Of a DNA stretch of 64,000 nt, positions 17,027-25,500 are shown one piece after another. The notes under the pieces were generated by a model, which worked only from the letters and a program-made list of their open reading frames with translations, was not told the DNA's origin and did no database searches. Position numbers and translations under genes: made by a program. This DNA is from an uncultured Alphaproteobacteria bacterium (GTDB taxonomy: Bacteria; Pseudomonadota; Alphaproteobacteria; Rs-D84). Location: NCBI GenBank assembly GCA_944392595.1, contig CALXXD010000003.1:1-64000 (forward strand), given 5' to 3'. Every line of letters begins with the position of its first letter. The first letter of the stretch is position 1.

Positions 17027-19075
17027 ATGAAATTCAAAAAAATATTACGCATTTTTCTGAACATATTGTTCTGGGGTTTTACGATTGGTATTGCCGCGGT
17101 TGCGGTGTTGGTATTTATATATGGCAATGATTTGCCGGACTATAAAAAATTGGCGACTTATGCGCCACCGGTGGCGACGCGCCTGTATGCATCCGATGGC
17201 AGTTTATTAATCGAATACGCCGAAGAACGCCGTGTATTTATTGATTATGACGATTTGCCGCCGCAATTGATAAACGCATTTGTCGCGGCCGAAGATCAAA
17301 ATTTTTGGACTCATCCCGGAATTGATATCCAGGGCATAACACGTGCGGCGATAAATAATGGGCTGCGTATGTTGGGATTTAATGCGCGTTTTTCGGGCGC
17401 ATCAACAATCACGCAACAGGTTGCAAAAAATTTCTTTTTAACATCTGAACGCACCATTTCGCGCAAAATAAAAGAGGCTATATTGGCCATGCGCCTGGAA
17501 CGCACTTTTTCAAAACAGCATATTTTAACGCTGTATCTGAATCAGATTTATTTGGGCGCGCGTGCGTACGGTGTTGGTTCGGCCGCATTGATGTATTTTA
17601 ATAAACCGGTATCTGAATTAACTTTGTCCGAATGCGCGTTTTTGGCCGCATTGCCCAAGGCACCAAACGATCGCGAATATGCGGTCCAGCGTCGCAATTA
17701 TGTTTTGCGTCGTATGGTGGATGAAGGATATATAACGCCCGCGGCCGCGGCCGCCGCCGCCGCCGAGCCACTGAATATCAACAGTGGTTTTACGGAACAA
17801 ATGGATGCGGATTTTCAATATTTTGCCGAAGATGTCCGTCGCCAATTGTTAAACAGTCTGGGGCGCGAAACACTGTATAACCAGGGATTGTACATAAAAA
17901 CGACGATTGTGCCGGAATTACAGCATGCCGCATCCGCAGCGTTAAACAAAGAATTGGATAATTACAACGCAAATCGCGCCCCAGAACAGCAAAAATTACA
18001 GGGTGCAATTATTGCAATGAACCCGCACACGGGACGCATCGTCGCAATGTCGGGTGGGCGTTCTTTCCGTGAAAGTTCATTTAATCGCGCAACCCAGGCA
18101 ATGCGCCAAATCGGCAGTACGATAAAACCATTTGTATATTTGGCCGCGCTTGAACAAGGCACTTCGCCCCAGGCTTTAATCCTGGATGCGCCGATTGTTG
18201 GTTGGCGTGAAGATGATACTTTGTGGAAACCTGAAAATTACGATAAAAAATTTTTGGGCGATATCCCGTTGCGCTTTGCGCTGGAAACATCGCGTAATGT
18301 GCCGGCGGTTCGTATGGTACAAAGCCTGGGGGTGGAAAACGCGATTCGTGTGGCCCAGCGTTTTGGCGTGTATCCCGATGATTTGAAAAATATAAATTTA
18401 TCAATGGCATTGGGATCGGGCGAAACAACGCTGGAAAGATTGGTGTCCGGGTATTCTGCATTTGTAAATGGCGGATACGTGATTCAACCAAAGTTGGTTG
18501 ATTATATCCAGGACAGATACGGCAACACATTGGGGGGCAATACGACGGAATTAATCGAATGGCAACCTGATTTATTGCCACCTGAACAAGTATCCGATGC
18601 CCAGCCTTTGTCCGATCCGCAAAGTTTGTATCAAATGGTGTCGATATTACAGGGCGCGGTTGAACGTGGTACAGGGCGCCAGGCACGCGTACCGGGTCAC
18701 ACAATCGCCGGCAAAACTGGGACAACAAACGAAGTAAAAGATATATGGTTCGTTGGTTTTTCAAAAAACTTGATTGCAGGCGTGTATTTGGGATTTGATA
18801 TGCCTGAACCATTGGGGCGCGGCGCAGGCAGTCACATGGCCGCGCGTGTGTTTGCAGATTTTATGAAAACCGCATTGGCAAATGAAACAAATCAGCCTTT
18901 TTCAGTGCCCGATGGTATGACTTTTGTCCGTGTTAATCGTATGAGTGGCGCATCGGCCGCCGATGATCCGGTCGGCACGATTATTACCGAGGCTTTCAAA
19001 CCCGGACAAAAACCGAATCCTGCACCGAAAAAGAAATCAAAAGCATCCAGTGCGGTTGTGGGTGGCGTATTTTAA
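17027..19075 (+). CDS. ponA: Penicillin-binding protein 1A, bifunctional transglycosylase/transpeptidase
   Basis: Polymerises glycan strands from lipid II and cross-links them at the periplasmic face. One N-terminal TM helix (about 8-30). GT51 domain: FVAAEDQNFWTHPGIDIQGITRA with the catalytic Glu, GASTITQQVAKNFFL, RKIKEAILAMRLE and LNQIYLGARAYGV. An unusual run of eight Ala lies at the linker, ITPAAAAAAAAEPL. Transpeptidase: GSTIKPFVY (active Ser, SxxK), SGYSAFVNGG (SxN) and KTGTTNEVKDIWF (KTG box). The C-terminal tail is Pro/Lys-rich. About 682 residues, short compared with many PBP1A because the OB-like insert is small. It is followed by a lysozyme-inhibitor lipoprotein gene 24 nt downstream, likely co-transcribed. 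Confidence 0.95.
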   Translation: MKFKKILRIFLNILFWGFTIGIAAVAVLVFIYGNDLPDYKKLATYAPPVATRLYASDGSLLIEYAEERRVFIDYDDLPPQLINAFVAAEDQNFWTHPGIDIQGITRAAINNGLRMLGFNARFSGASTITQQVAKNFFLTSERTISRKIKEAILAMRLERTFSKQHILTLYLNQIYLGARAYGVGSAALMYFNKPVSELTLSECAFLAALPKAPNDREYAVQRRNYVLRRMVDEGYITPAAAAAAAAEPLNINSGFTEQMDADFQYFAEDVRRQLLNSLGRETLYNQGLYIKTTIVPELQHAASAALNKELDNYNANRAPEQQKLQGAIIAMNPHTGRIVAMSGGRSFRESSFNRATQAMRQIGSTIKPFVYLAALEQGTSPQALILDAPIVGWREDDTLWKPENYDKKFLGDIPLRFALETSRNVPAVRMVQSLGVENAIRVAQRFGVYPDDLKNINLSMALGSGETTLERLVSGYSAFVNGGYVIQPKLVDYIQDRYGNTLGGNTTELIEWQPDLLPPEQVSDAQPLSDPQSLYQMVSILQGAVERGTGRQARVPGHTIAGKTGTTNEVKDIWFVGFSKNLIAGVYLGFDMPEPLGRGAGSHMAARVFADFMKTALANETNQPFSVPDGMTFVRVNRMSGASAADDPVGTIITEAFKPGQKPNPAPKKKSKASSAVVGGVF

Positions 19076-19099
19076 TATGAAATAGAAAAGGGGGATTTT

Positions 19100-19387
19100 A
19101 TGAAAAAGATTTTGTTGTTGTTGTGTTTGTCTTTGGCCGCGTGTGGGAATGATACGACCACGATGGTATGTGGCGAACACAATGTAAAATATACGATGTC
19201 GCCCGATGGTGAAACTTTGACGGCGATAATTGACGATAACGACGTGACGTTAAATATCGCGATTTCTGCATCTGGGGCGCGATATGTCGGTAAAATGCAA
19301 GGCCAAGATGTTACACTGTGGAATCATCAATCGGATTGGATGATGTTTTTTAACGAAGACGCGCCGATTACATGTATTGTTAAATAA
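19100..19387 (+). CDS. MliC-type lysozyme-inhibitor lipoprotein
   Basis: 95 residues. Lipoprotein signal MKKILLLLCLSLAAC with a lipobox (LAAC) gives a mature protein anchored at its Cys. The mature part is a small beta domain: Tyr/Cys near the start (VCGEHNVKYTM), then ISASGARYVGKMQGQDVTLWNHQSDWMMFF and a C-terminal Cys. This is the layout of the C-type lysozyme inhibitor MliC, with the conserved SASGARY stretch and a disulfide between the two non-lipidated Cys. The gene follows ponA by 24 nt, with GGGGGATTTT as ribosome site. It would protect peptidoglycan against host lysozyme, consistent with a host-associated lifestyle (inference). Confidence 0.75.
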   Translation: MKKILLLLCLSLAACGNDTTTMVCGEHNVKYTMSPDGETLTAIIDDNDVTLNIAISASGARYVGKMQGQDVTLWNHQSDWMMFFNEDAPITCIVK

Positions 19388-19446
19388 TTTTGGCTTTGTG
19401 GTATTTATGTGGTAAAATGTCAGCATAAGTGAAAGGAGATTTTCGT

Positions 19447-20535
19447 ATGCTGACATCTTTATTTTTTGAACATGGTGCGACTTTTTTTGCCAGTGGCTGG
19501 ACCCAGTTTGCTGCTGCGTTTGGTTTGGCTTTTTTAATAATGATAATATTTGGTCGGCCATTTATAAAATTAATGCACAAAATTCAAAAGCGTGGCCAGC
19601 CAATCAGTGAAAATCTGCCGGCGGAACACAGAAAAAAAGCCGGCACACCAACCATGGGCGGTCTGTTGGTGGTTGCGGCGATTTTAATCCCCAGTTTGCT
19701 GTTTATGCCACTGTCAAATCCGACAGGGTGGATAGCGTTGCTGTCTTTGATAATGTTCGGTGCAATTGGGTTCGCAGATGATTGGCGCAAAGTCGCATCA
19801 CAATCAAAAAAGGCTGCAAATGGTTTGTCCCCCGCCACACGTTTAATATTGGAAGGCTTGTGTGTAATCGTTTTGGCATATTTAATCAATAAAACTTTTC
19901 CGTTGTATATTCCTGAATTATCATTGGCACTGCCGTTTGGGATAATTTTACCGCTGGGGATATTGTATTATGTGTTTGCATACTTTGTAATCGCAGGCAG
20001 TGCGAACGCAACAAACATCACAGACGGACTGGATGGCATGTTGGCAAAATTATATATGCCCGTGTTGGTGGTGTTGGTGGTTGCGCTGTACGGCGCAACA
20101 CGTATCGGTTTTATGGATACGGTTATGTTCTTGCCCACGGCCAGTGGTTTGTACGCTGTGTTGGGCGCGGCATTTGGCGCAGTACTGGGATTTTTATGGT
20201 TTAATTCAAAACCCGCTGCGATATTTATGGGCGATGTAGGATCGTTGGCATTGGGCGGTTTTATGGGTACGGTTGCGATGCTGTTAAAATCAGAAATCAT
20301 AATGGCAATTGCGGCCGGCATGATGGTTTTGATTTTGTTGTCTTCGTTTATCCAAACAATGTATTTCAAAGCGTCTCGTAAAATCACAGGTACAGGCCGT
20401 CGGGTATTTCTGCGCGCGCCGCTGCATCATCATTTTGAAGAATTGGGATGGCCGGAAACAAAGATAGTGGATAGATTTTTTATCTTGTCCATATTGTTTT
20501 CTGGTTTGGCATTGACTTTGTTAAAGTTCGCATAA
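19447..20535 (+). CDS. mraY: Phospho-N-acetylmuramoyl-pentapeptide transferase
   Basis: Makes lipid I from UDP-MurNAc-pentapeptide and undecaprenyl phosphate in the inner membrane. 362 residues from ATG 19447, chosen because AAAGGAG lies 8 nt upstream; GTG 19429 is inside that site. About ten TM helices. Signature residues: KAGTPTMGGLLV, FADDWRK (two catalytic-site Asp), NATNITDGLDG, FMGDVGSLALGG and APLHHHFEELGWPETKI. Next gene is ftsW 8 nt on; murD, which usually lies between them, is absent here. Confidence 0.97.
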   Translation: MLTSLFFEHGATFFASGWTQFAAAFGLAFLIMIIFGRPFIKLMHKIQKRGQPISENLPAEHRKKAGTPTMGGLLVVAAILIPSLLFMPLSNPTGWIALLSLIMFGAIGFADDWRKVASQSKKAANGLSPATRLILEGLCVIVLAYLINKTFPLYIPELSLALPFGIILPLGILYYVFAYFVIAGSANATNITDGLDGMLAKLYMPVLVVLVVALYGATRIGFMDTVMFLPTASGLYAVLGAAFGAVLGFLWFNSKPAAIFMGDVGSLALGGFMGTVAMLLKSEIIMAIAAGMMVLILLSSFIQTMYFKASRKITGTGRRVFLRAPLHHHFEELGWPETKIVDRFFILSILFSGLALTLLKFA

Positions 20536-20543
20536 AATAAAAA

Positions 20544-21680
20544 ATGTTACGTACCGAAGAAAGCAAACTGACCAGTTGGTATTTTGAAATAGACCGGCGA
20601 TTGCTGGGCTATGTGCTTGCATTGATTGTTATCAGTGTGATTTGCATGATATCGGCCGGGTCTGTGGCAGCCGAACGTATCGGGCAACAATGGGATTATT
20701 ATATCATCAAAGCAATCCCGTTTTACATTTTTGGTGTGATATTTTTATTGGCATCCAGTGCGCTGTCAAAAAAATGGGTGTTAAGAATTTCTTGGTTGAA
20801 TGTGATAGTGGGGCTGTGCTTGTTATTGGTCACGCTGGTTTTTCCGCATCCAATCAAGGGTTCAGACAGATTTGTTCATTTGCTGGGGTTTAATATTATG
20901 CCGGCGGATATTATGAAACCCGGATTCATAATAATCACGGCATGGTTTTTATCCAAAATGCGCGACAAGTTCGGCGATGGTATGTTTTTATCGCGCGCGG
21001 CATGGCAATTCAAATGGTGGTCTTGGTGGCCGTATTTGGCGGTGTTTGTGCCAGCATTGTTAATAATATTCAGACATCCTGATTTGGGGACCTCGATTTT
21101 ATATTTGGCGGTTTTGTGCGCTATGTTGTTCATAGCCGGGTTACCGTTGAAAGTGATACCGATTATGGTGGCGGCGGGACTGGGGTTATTGACGGTTGCA
21201 TTTTTTACCATGTCGCACGTGCATAATCGTATAATTTCGTTCTTTACAGGCAAGGGCGATACGTACCAGGTTGATCAATCGATTGAATCAATTCAAAATG
21301 GTGGCCTGTTCGGCCAAGGCGACAGTTCGTTCGTAAAACAATCTTTGCCCGATGCGCATACAGACTTTATATTCGCCGCCATTGCCGAGGATGCCGGTGC
21401 AATCCTTGCGTGTGGTCTGATAGTATTTTTGATGTTGGTTTTGCGCAGACTGATTTTGAATGCCACATCGGCGCGTGATAATTTTGTATTTTATGCAACG
21501 GGCGGGGCGGCGGCATTGTTCGGAACCCAGGTATGTATTAATTTAATGTCCACCCTGCATCTGTTCGCGCCAAAGGGTATGACTTTGCCATTTATATCCT
21601 ATGGCGGCAGTTCGCTGTTATCATTTTGTTTGTTGTTTGGAATGATTTTGGCGCTGGTTCGCGAAGACAAGTGGAAATAA
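20544..21680 (+). CDS. ftsW: Septal peptidoglycan polymerase FtsW (SEDS family)
   Basis: Polytopic SEDS glycosyltransferase that polymerises lipid II at the division site with FtsI. 378 residues, about ten TM helices. Family marks: GSDRFVHLLGFNIMPADIMKP (usually KGARRW..xPxExxK), RHPDLGTSILYLAV, DAHTDFIFAAIAEDAG and FISYGGSSLLSF. Its place between mraY and murG argues for FtsW over RodA. Only 8 nt separate it from mraY and there is no Shine-Dalgarno, so translation is probably coupled. Confidence 0.93.
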   Translation: MLRTEESKLTSWYFEIDRRLLGYVLALIVISVICMISAGSVAAERIGQQWDYYIIKAIPFYIFGVIFLLASSALSKKWVLRISWLNVIVGLCLLLVTLVFPHPIKGSDRFVHLLGFNIMPADIMKPGFIIITAWFLSKMRDKFGDGMFLSRAAWQFKWWSWWPYLAVFVPALLIIFRHPDLGTSILYLAVLCAMLFIAGLPLKVIPIMVAAGLGLLTVAFFTMSHVHNRIISFFTGKGDTYQVDQSIESIQNGGLFGQGDSSFVKQSLPDAHTDFIFAAIAEDAGAILACGLIVFLMLVLRRLILNATSARDNFVFYATGGAAALFGTQVCINLMSTLHLFAPKGMTLPFISYGGSSLLSFCLLFGMILALVREDKWK

Positions 21681-21687
21681 CACATTG

Positions 21688-21715
21688 TTGCAATCCACAA
21701 TACCAGTGATATAAT
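21688..21715 (+). promoter_or_regulatory. Internal promoter for murG
   Basis: TTGCAA, 16-bp spacer, TATAAT with TGA directly before it (TGATATAAT at 21707-21715). Start near 21722 leaves a 20-nt leader carrying AAAGGG. Confidence 0.75.
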
Positions 21716-21743
21716 TATATACAATAAGAAAGGGTGCAAAGTC

Positions 21744-22790
21744 ATGAAAATATGGATTGCAACGGGGGGCACAGGTGGGCATGTTTTTCCTGCATTAAGT
21801 GTCGCACATGAATTGGCAAATCGTGGGCATAAAATTATAATCTCGACAGATTCGCGTGTGAATAAAATGGTACGTGATGGTGTGCCGTCTGGGGCACGAA
21901 TTGCACGCGTGTGGGCGTCCGGGGTTGGTGCCAAAAGTTATATCCAGCAAATAATCGCATTGTCCAAGATTGCTGTATCTGCGGTGTGGCTGGTGGTGCG
22001 ATTTGCGTTTTCGCGTCCAAATCGCGTGGTGGCGTTTGGCGGATATGCGTCTGTGGCACCGGTGTTTGCGGCGCATGTTTGGCATATTCCAACATTTTTA
22101 CATGAACAAAATGCGGCGATTGGCCGCGCGAATAAATTTGCCATGCGATGGGTTCGTACGCTGATGACCAGTTTCCCATCGGTATCAGGTGTGCCAAAAA
22201 ATACATCTGCGCGCGTGGTTTATACAGGCCTGCCGGTGCGGCCCGAGATATTGGCCGCGGCGGGCGCGCCTTTGCCGGGTGCGTCGAAATTATTGGTGAC
22301 CGGCGGATCACTGGGGTCCCAGGTTTTGGACGACGTTGTCCCAGCCGCGATTTTACAGATGAAAAATAAAAAGATTTTTGTAACACATCAAACACGGCCT
22401 GAAAATGTTGCGCGTCTGCAAAAATTATATGCAGATAATAAAATCCGCGCGAATGTTTTATCATTTATACATGATATGGCGGGCGCGATTGTGGATTCTG
22501 ATTTGGTAATCAGTCGCGGTGGTGCAAGTACTGTGATTGAATTGGAAACAATCGGTCGCGGTGCGATAATTGTGCCGTTGAATATTAACCCAGACCAAGC
22601 GGCCAACGCAGCCAGTTTTGCCCAGTTGGGCGGCGGGTTTGCGGTGCCTGGGGAAAAATTTACACCCAAATGGTTGGCGGCGACATTGTCTGAATTGTTT
22701 GATAATCCGTCGCGCTTGGAAAAGATGGCAAAAAAATCATTGGTTCCAAATACTGCGGTTCAGTCGATTTGTGATGAAGTAATAAAATAA
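21744..22790 (+). CDS. murG: UDP-GlcNAc--MurNAc-(pentapeptide) pyrophosphoryl-undecaprenol GlcNAc transferase
   Basis: Converts lipid I to lipid II on the cytoplasmic face of the membrane. 348 residues, GT28 two-domain fold. Motifs: N-terminal glycine loop IATGGTGGHVFPALSVA, FGGYASVAPVFAA, HEQNAAIGRANKF, VTGGSLGSQ and SRGGASTVIELETIGRGAIIVPL for UDP-GlcNAc binding. AAAGGG ribosome site 12 nt upstream. It has its own strong promoter as well as read-through from ftsW. murC/murB do not follow; an OmpA-like gene does. Confidence 0.97.
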   Translation: MKIWIATGGTGGHVFPALSVAHELANRGHKIIISTDSRVNKMVRDGVPSGARIARVWASGVGAKSYIQQIIALSKIAVSAVWLVVRFAFSRPNRVVAFGGYASVAPVFAAHVWHIPTFLHEQNAAIGRANKFAMRWVRTLMTSFPSVSGVPKNTSARVVYTGLPVRPEILAAAGAPLPGASKLLVTGGSLGSQVLDDVVPAAILQMKNKKIFVTHQTRPENVARLQKLYADNKIRANVLSFIHDMAGAIVDSDLVISRGGASTVIELETIGRGAIIVPLNINPDQAANAASFAQLGGGFAVPGEKFTPKWLAATLSELFDNPSRLEKMAKKSLVPNTAVQSICDEVIK

Positions 22791-22863
22791 TCTTGTAACG
22801 CATTTTTCCACTTGCGTGCGATTCGTCATTTGTTCTATGATGAATAACAGGAAGGAAAGGAAA

Positions 22864-24234
22864 ATGCGTTATATTGCAGTTTCTGTGTTATCATTTTTTG
22901 TTGTTTTGCCGGTATTCGCGGACGCGCGGTTGCCGGTGGTGAATTTGGCGTCGGCCGGTGTGTCGGCGCGTGCTGCGTTTGGCGAACCGATTGTAACGAT
23001 GACGCCAGATGTGCAAAAAAAATCCGTGGTGGTGTCGGATGCTGCGCCACAAAAATCAGAACCACAAACACAATCTGTCGCGCGCGCGGCCACGCCACGT
23101 GTTGCAACAACTGTGCATGATAATGCGGCCGATTTGGGCGGGCAAATAATCGCATCTGCGGATGTGTTGTCGCCGCGTCGCCCCAGTTCTGATTTATGGG
23201 CGCATTCGTCAAATACATCCGTTGCGCCGTTGCGCTTGCCATCCCCGGACGAGTTTTCTGTTATTCGTTCCGATGATGTATTGCCCGAAGAAAGTTTGAA
23301 TAATCCCGCACCTGTGCGTGTGGCGGATGCAACGCAATCGGTATCCCAAATGTCAGAGTTGGATGCCCAAATTGCATTGCTGAACGAATTGCAACGCCGG
23401 GCCGAGGCCAGCGTCGCGCCAAACATTGCGCGTAATGATGCAATTGTGAAAAATACCAATGCGCGTTCTGTCGCGCCGCGTCGTGTGGTGGCGCGCCCGA
23501 ATGTGTCGCGTGCTGCGACGGCGCAAAAAATCGCGCGTAATGATATTGTGTCTGCAAAAGACGAAGATGTAAAATTGTCGCGCATGGTTGTGCCGATGGA
23601 TGATATGAATGACGATGTCGTTGTTCGTGCGGTAAAACGCGCAGAATCACCACGCATTGCAGCCGTTCGTGATGATATGACAAAAATGACGCCCAGCGAA
23701 CTGCGCAAGGCATTCAGAAAAACTTTCTTGTCTGAAAATAAACATTTATCGACATTCCAAATTGACGACAGATTTGATGTGGCCAGTGATATGACCGCGG
23801 ACGCCGTTGGATTTACGTCTGAACGCACTTTGTCCGAGGCCGGCGGTGGAATCCGTCCATTGGAAATAAAAATAAAGTTCCGTAACGAAGACGCCGCATT
23901 GTCACGCGATAATTATAATTTGCTGACCGAATACGCGGGTATTGTTTTGGGGAATCCAACGCGCGCGGTCCAGGTGTCAATCCCGCAAAGCGTTGTAAAT
24001 GATGCAGACGGTCGCAAATTGGCGGCGCGTCGTTTGGCTATTATCGAACAAGTTTTGCGCGACAACGGTATTTCCGAGCAGCGAATCTTGCCTGTATTGG
24101 CCGCACGGGACGAGGCGGATGGTTTGTTGCTGCGTATGATATCGTTGGAACAGTACGAAACGCTGACCAAAAAACAACGTGATATATTCGGCGATACGGT
24201 CAGTAAAAAAACTTACAGAAGTATGTCTTGGTAA
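22864..24234 (+). CDS. Exported Ala/Arg-rich protein with OmpA-like C-terminal region
   Basis: The start is ATG 22864 (GGAAGGAAAGGAAA ahead); an upstream in-frame ATG lacks a signal peptide. 456 residues: signal peptide MRYIAVSVLSFFVVLPVFA; a long low-complexity middle rich in Val, Ala, Arg and Asp with repeated (S/N)VARA/APR-like bits; then from about residue 335 a folded part. That part (IRPLEIKIKFRNEDAALSRDNYNLLTEYAGIVLGNP, then RKLAARRLAIIEQVLRDNGISEQRI) looks like the OmpA/peptidoglycan-binding fold, though the usual NxxLSxxRA residues are only partly kept. Likely periplasmic, tethering or scaffolding. The comF gene starts within its stop (TAATG). Confidence 0.72.
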   Translation: MRYIAVSVLSFFVVLPVFADARLPVVNLASAGVSARAAFGEPIVTMTPDVQKKSVVVSDAAPQKSEPQTQSVARAATPRVATTVHDNAADLGGQIIASADVLSPRRPSSDLWAHSSNTSVAPLRLPSPDEFSVIRSDDVLPEESLNNPAPVRVADATQSVSQMSELDAQIALLNELQRRAEASVAPNIARNDAIVKNTNARSVAPRRVVARPNVSRAATAQKIARNDIVSAKDEDVKLSRMVVPMDDMNDDVVVRAVKRAESPRIAAVRDDMTKMTPSELRKAFRKTFLSENKHLSTFQIDDRFDVASDMTADAVGFTSERTLSEAGGGIRPLEIKIKFRNEDAALSRDNYNLLTEYAGIVLGNPTRAVQVSIPQSVVNDADGRKLAARRLAIIEQVLRDNGISEQRILPVLAARDEADGLLLRMISLEQYETLTKKQRDIFGDTVSKKTYRSMSW

Positions 24235-24986
24235 TGATACTTTTAACCCGCGCGGCAGAATTGTTTTCAAATGCCGCGCGTTTTTCAATTCGGTTTTTAT
24301 TTCCGGCGTCTTGTCCATTGTGTGGTGCGCCCGTATCCACAGATGGCGAATTATGTGCAGATTGTTGGGCTGCGTTTAATTGGATTGCATCCCCGCGGTG
24401 CGAATGTTGCGGTTATCCGTTTCCTGCGAATTTGGATTTGGGTGCGCATCCAATTTGTCCAAATTGTGCAGGTGGCGGTTGCGCACTGGATTGTATTCGG
24501 TCTGCATGCGTATATGATGACGCGTCGCGTGCGGCGGTGTTGCCGTTCAAACACGCGGGCCGCGTAAAGTACGCGCCGTTTATGGCACGTGCAATGATTT
24601 GGGCATTGCGTGACACAGATATTTCGCCAGACGTTGTGATACCTGTGCCATTGGCGTGGCGGCGTTTGTTCCATCGTGGATATAATCAGGCAACTTTATT
24701 GGCGCGCCCAATTGCAGACGCGTTTGGAATCCCAATTGATTTGGACTGTATTCGCCGCGCATATCGACCAGATATGGGACACAAAAATCCCGCGCAACGT
24801 GCAGAAAATATTCGCGGGGTATTTACCGTTGTGCATCCAGATAAAATCCGTGGTCGAAAAATATTGCTGGTTGATGACGTTATGACAACGGGCGCAACAT
24901 TTCGCGAACTGCGTCGCGTATTAACAAATGCGGGTGCGGCGGCCGTATATGGTGTAACTTTTTGTCGTACCGCACGCGCGATTTAG
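24234..24986 (+). CDS. comF: ComF-family phosphoribosyltransferase-like protein
   Basis: Start ATG 24234 shares its A with the previous stop. 250 residues. N-terminal double zinc ribbon: CPLCGAP, ELCADC, CECCGYPF and CPNCAGG (four Cys pairs). Then a PRTase-type domain with DVVIPVPLAWRRLFHRGYNQATLLA and the PRPP loop ILLVDDVMTTGATF. In transformable bacteria ComF takes part in DNA uptake and recombination, and a ComEC channel gene exists at 42299-44239, so a natural-transformation role is possible. Many non-competent bacteria also keep ComF. Confidence 0.92.
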   Translation: MILLTRAAELFSNAARFSIRFLFPASCPLCGAPVSTDGELCADCWAAFNWIASPRCECCGYPFPANLDLGAHPICPNCAGGGCALDCIRSACVYDDASRAAVLPFKHAGRVKYAPFMARAMIWALRDTDISPDVVIPVPLAWRRLFHRGYNQATLLARPIADAFGIPIDLDCIRRAYRPDMGHKNPAQRAENIRGVFTVVHPDKIRGRKILLVDDVMTTGATFRELRRVLTNAGAAAVYGVTFCRTARAI

Positions 24987-24990
24987 TATT

Positions 24991-25380
24991 TTAAGTTTCG
25001 TATGATTGTTGGGTATCCAAAAATCCCTTTAACATGTGAATTTTACGGCTTTCGTATTCTTGGGCAATAACTTTTTCGGAACACAGTTTTACCAGATTTT
25101 CCAACTTATCCGCCATATTTGGTTTGGATTTTACTTTGGGTTTAATCAACGCAGGCTTGTCAGCCCGTTCAACGAAAGCATCGTTTATAAATAATTCATA
25201 CGCGACATACGGTCCCTTGGGGCCCGTCCAAGAATGATGTACGCGAATTTCAACATGCAGGTCTTCGGCATTCGCGCCAAAAGTATCAAATGTGTATAAC
25301 GACATAACTGGGTGGTTGAACACAGACACAAAACTGATTGGAATGATAACCCGCAAATATTCATAAATAACGTCATTCAT
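24991..25380 (-). CDS. Small protein of unknown function, leaderless
   Basis: The frame is open from 25488, but a consensus promoter at 25388-25416 puts the transcription start at the ATG at 25380, giving 129 residues (MNDVIYEYLRVII...). No signal peptide. The first half seems beta-rich (VHHSWTGPKGPYVAYELFINDAFVE), the second half basic and helical (ALIKPKVKSKPNMADKLENLVKLC). I recognise no family. It is convergent with comF, 4 bp apart, and divergent from the thioesterase gene. Confidence 0.7.
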   Translation of the reverse strand: MNDVIYEYLRVIIPISFVSVFNHPVMSLYTFDTFGANAEDLHVEIRVHHSWTGPKGPYVAYELFINDAFVERADKPALIKPKVKSKPNMADKLENLVKLCSEKVIAQEYESRKIHMLKGFLDTQQSYET

Positions 25381-25387
25381 ACAGGAA

Positions 25388-25416
25388 TTTATACCGCGTA
25401 TATGTGGATATGTCAA
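25388..25416 (-). promoter_or_regulatory. Consensus promoter, leaderless type
   Basis: TTGACA (25416-25411), 17-bp spacer, TATAAA (25393-25388); only 7 nt from the -10 to the ATG at 25380. Confidence 0.8.
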
Positions 25417-25500
25417 GGTTTGGCCGTCATATACTTGAATTTTTATTTGTAAGTGATAGTATAAATGGCAACATTTTAACTTTATCAAACAGGTGAAAAA

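Noticed and set aside
17740-17770. Insertion in ponA (run of GCC/GCG)
   Set aside because: It codes for an Ala run at a linker; similar Ala runs occur in gyrA, yidC and dacA, so it is codon-use slippage, not an insertion.
22869-23828. Long minus-strand ORF (319 residues)
   Set aside because: Shadow of the low-complexity, GC-rich-codon region of the OmpA-like gene; no ribosome site and composition Ser/Thr/Ala only.
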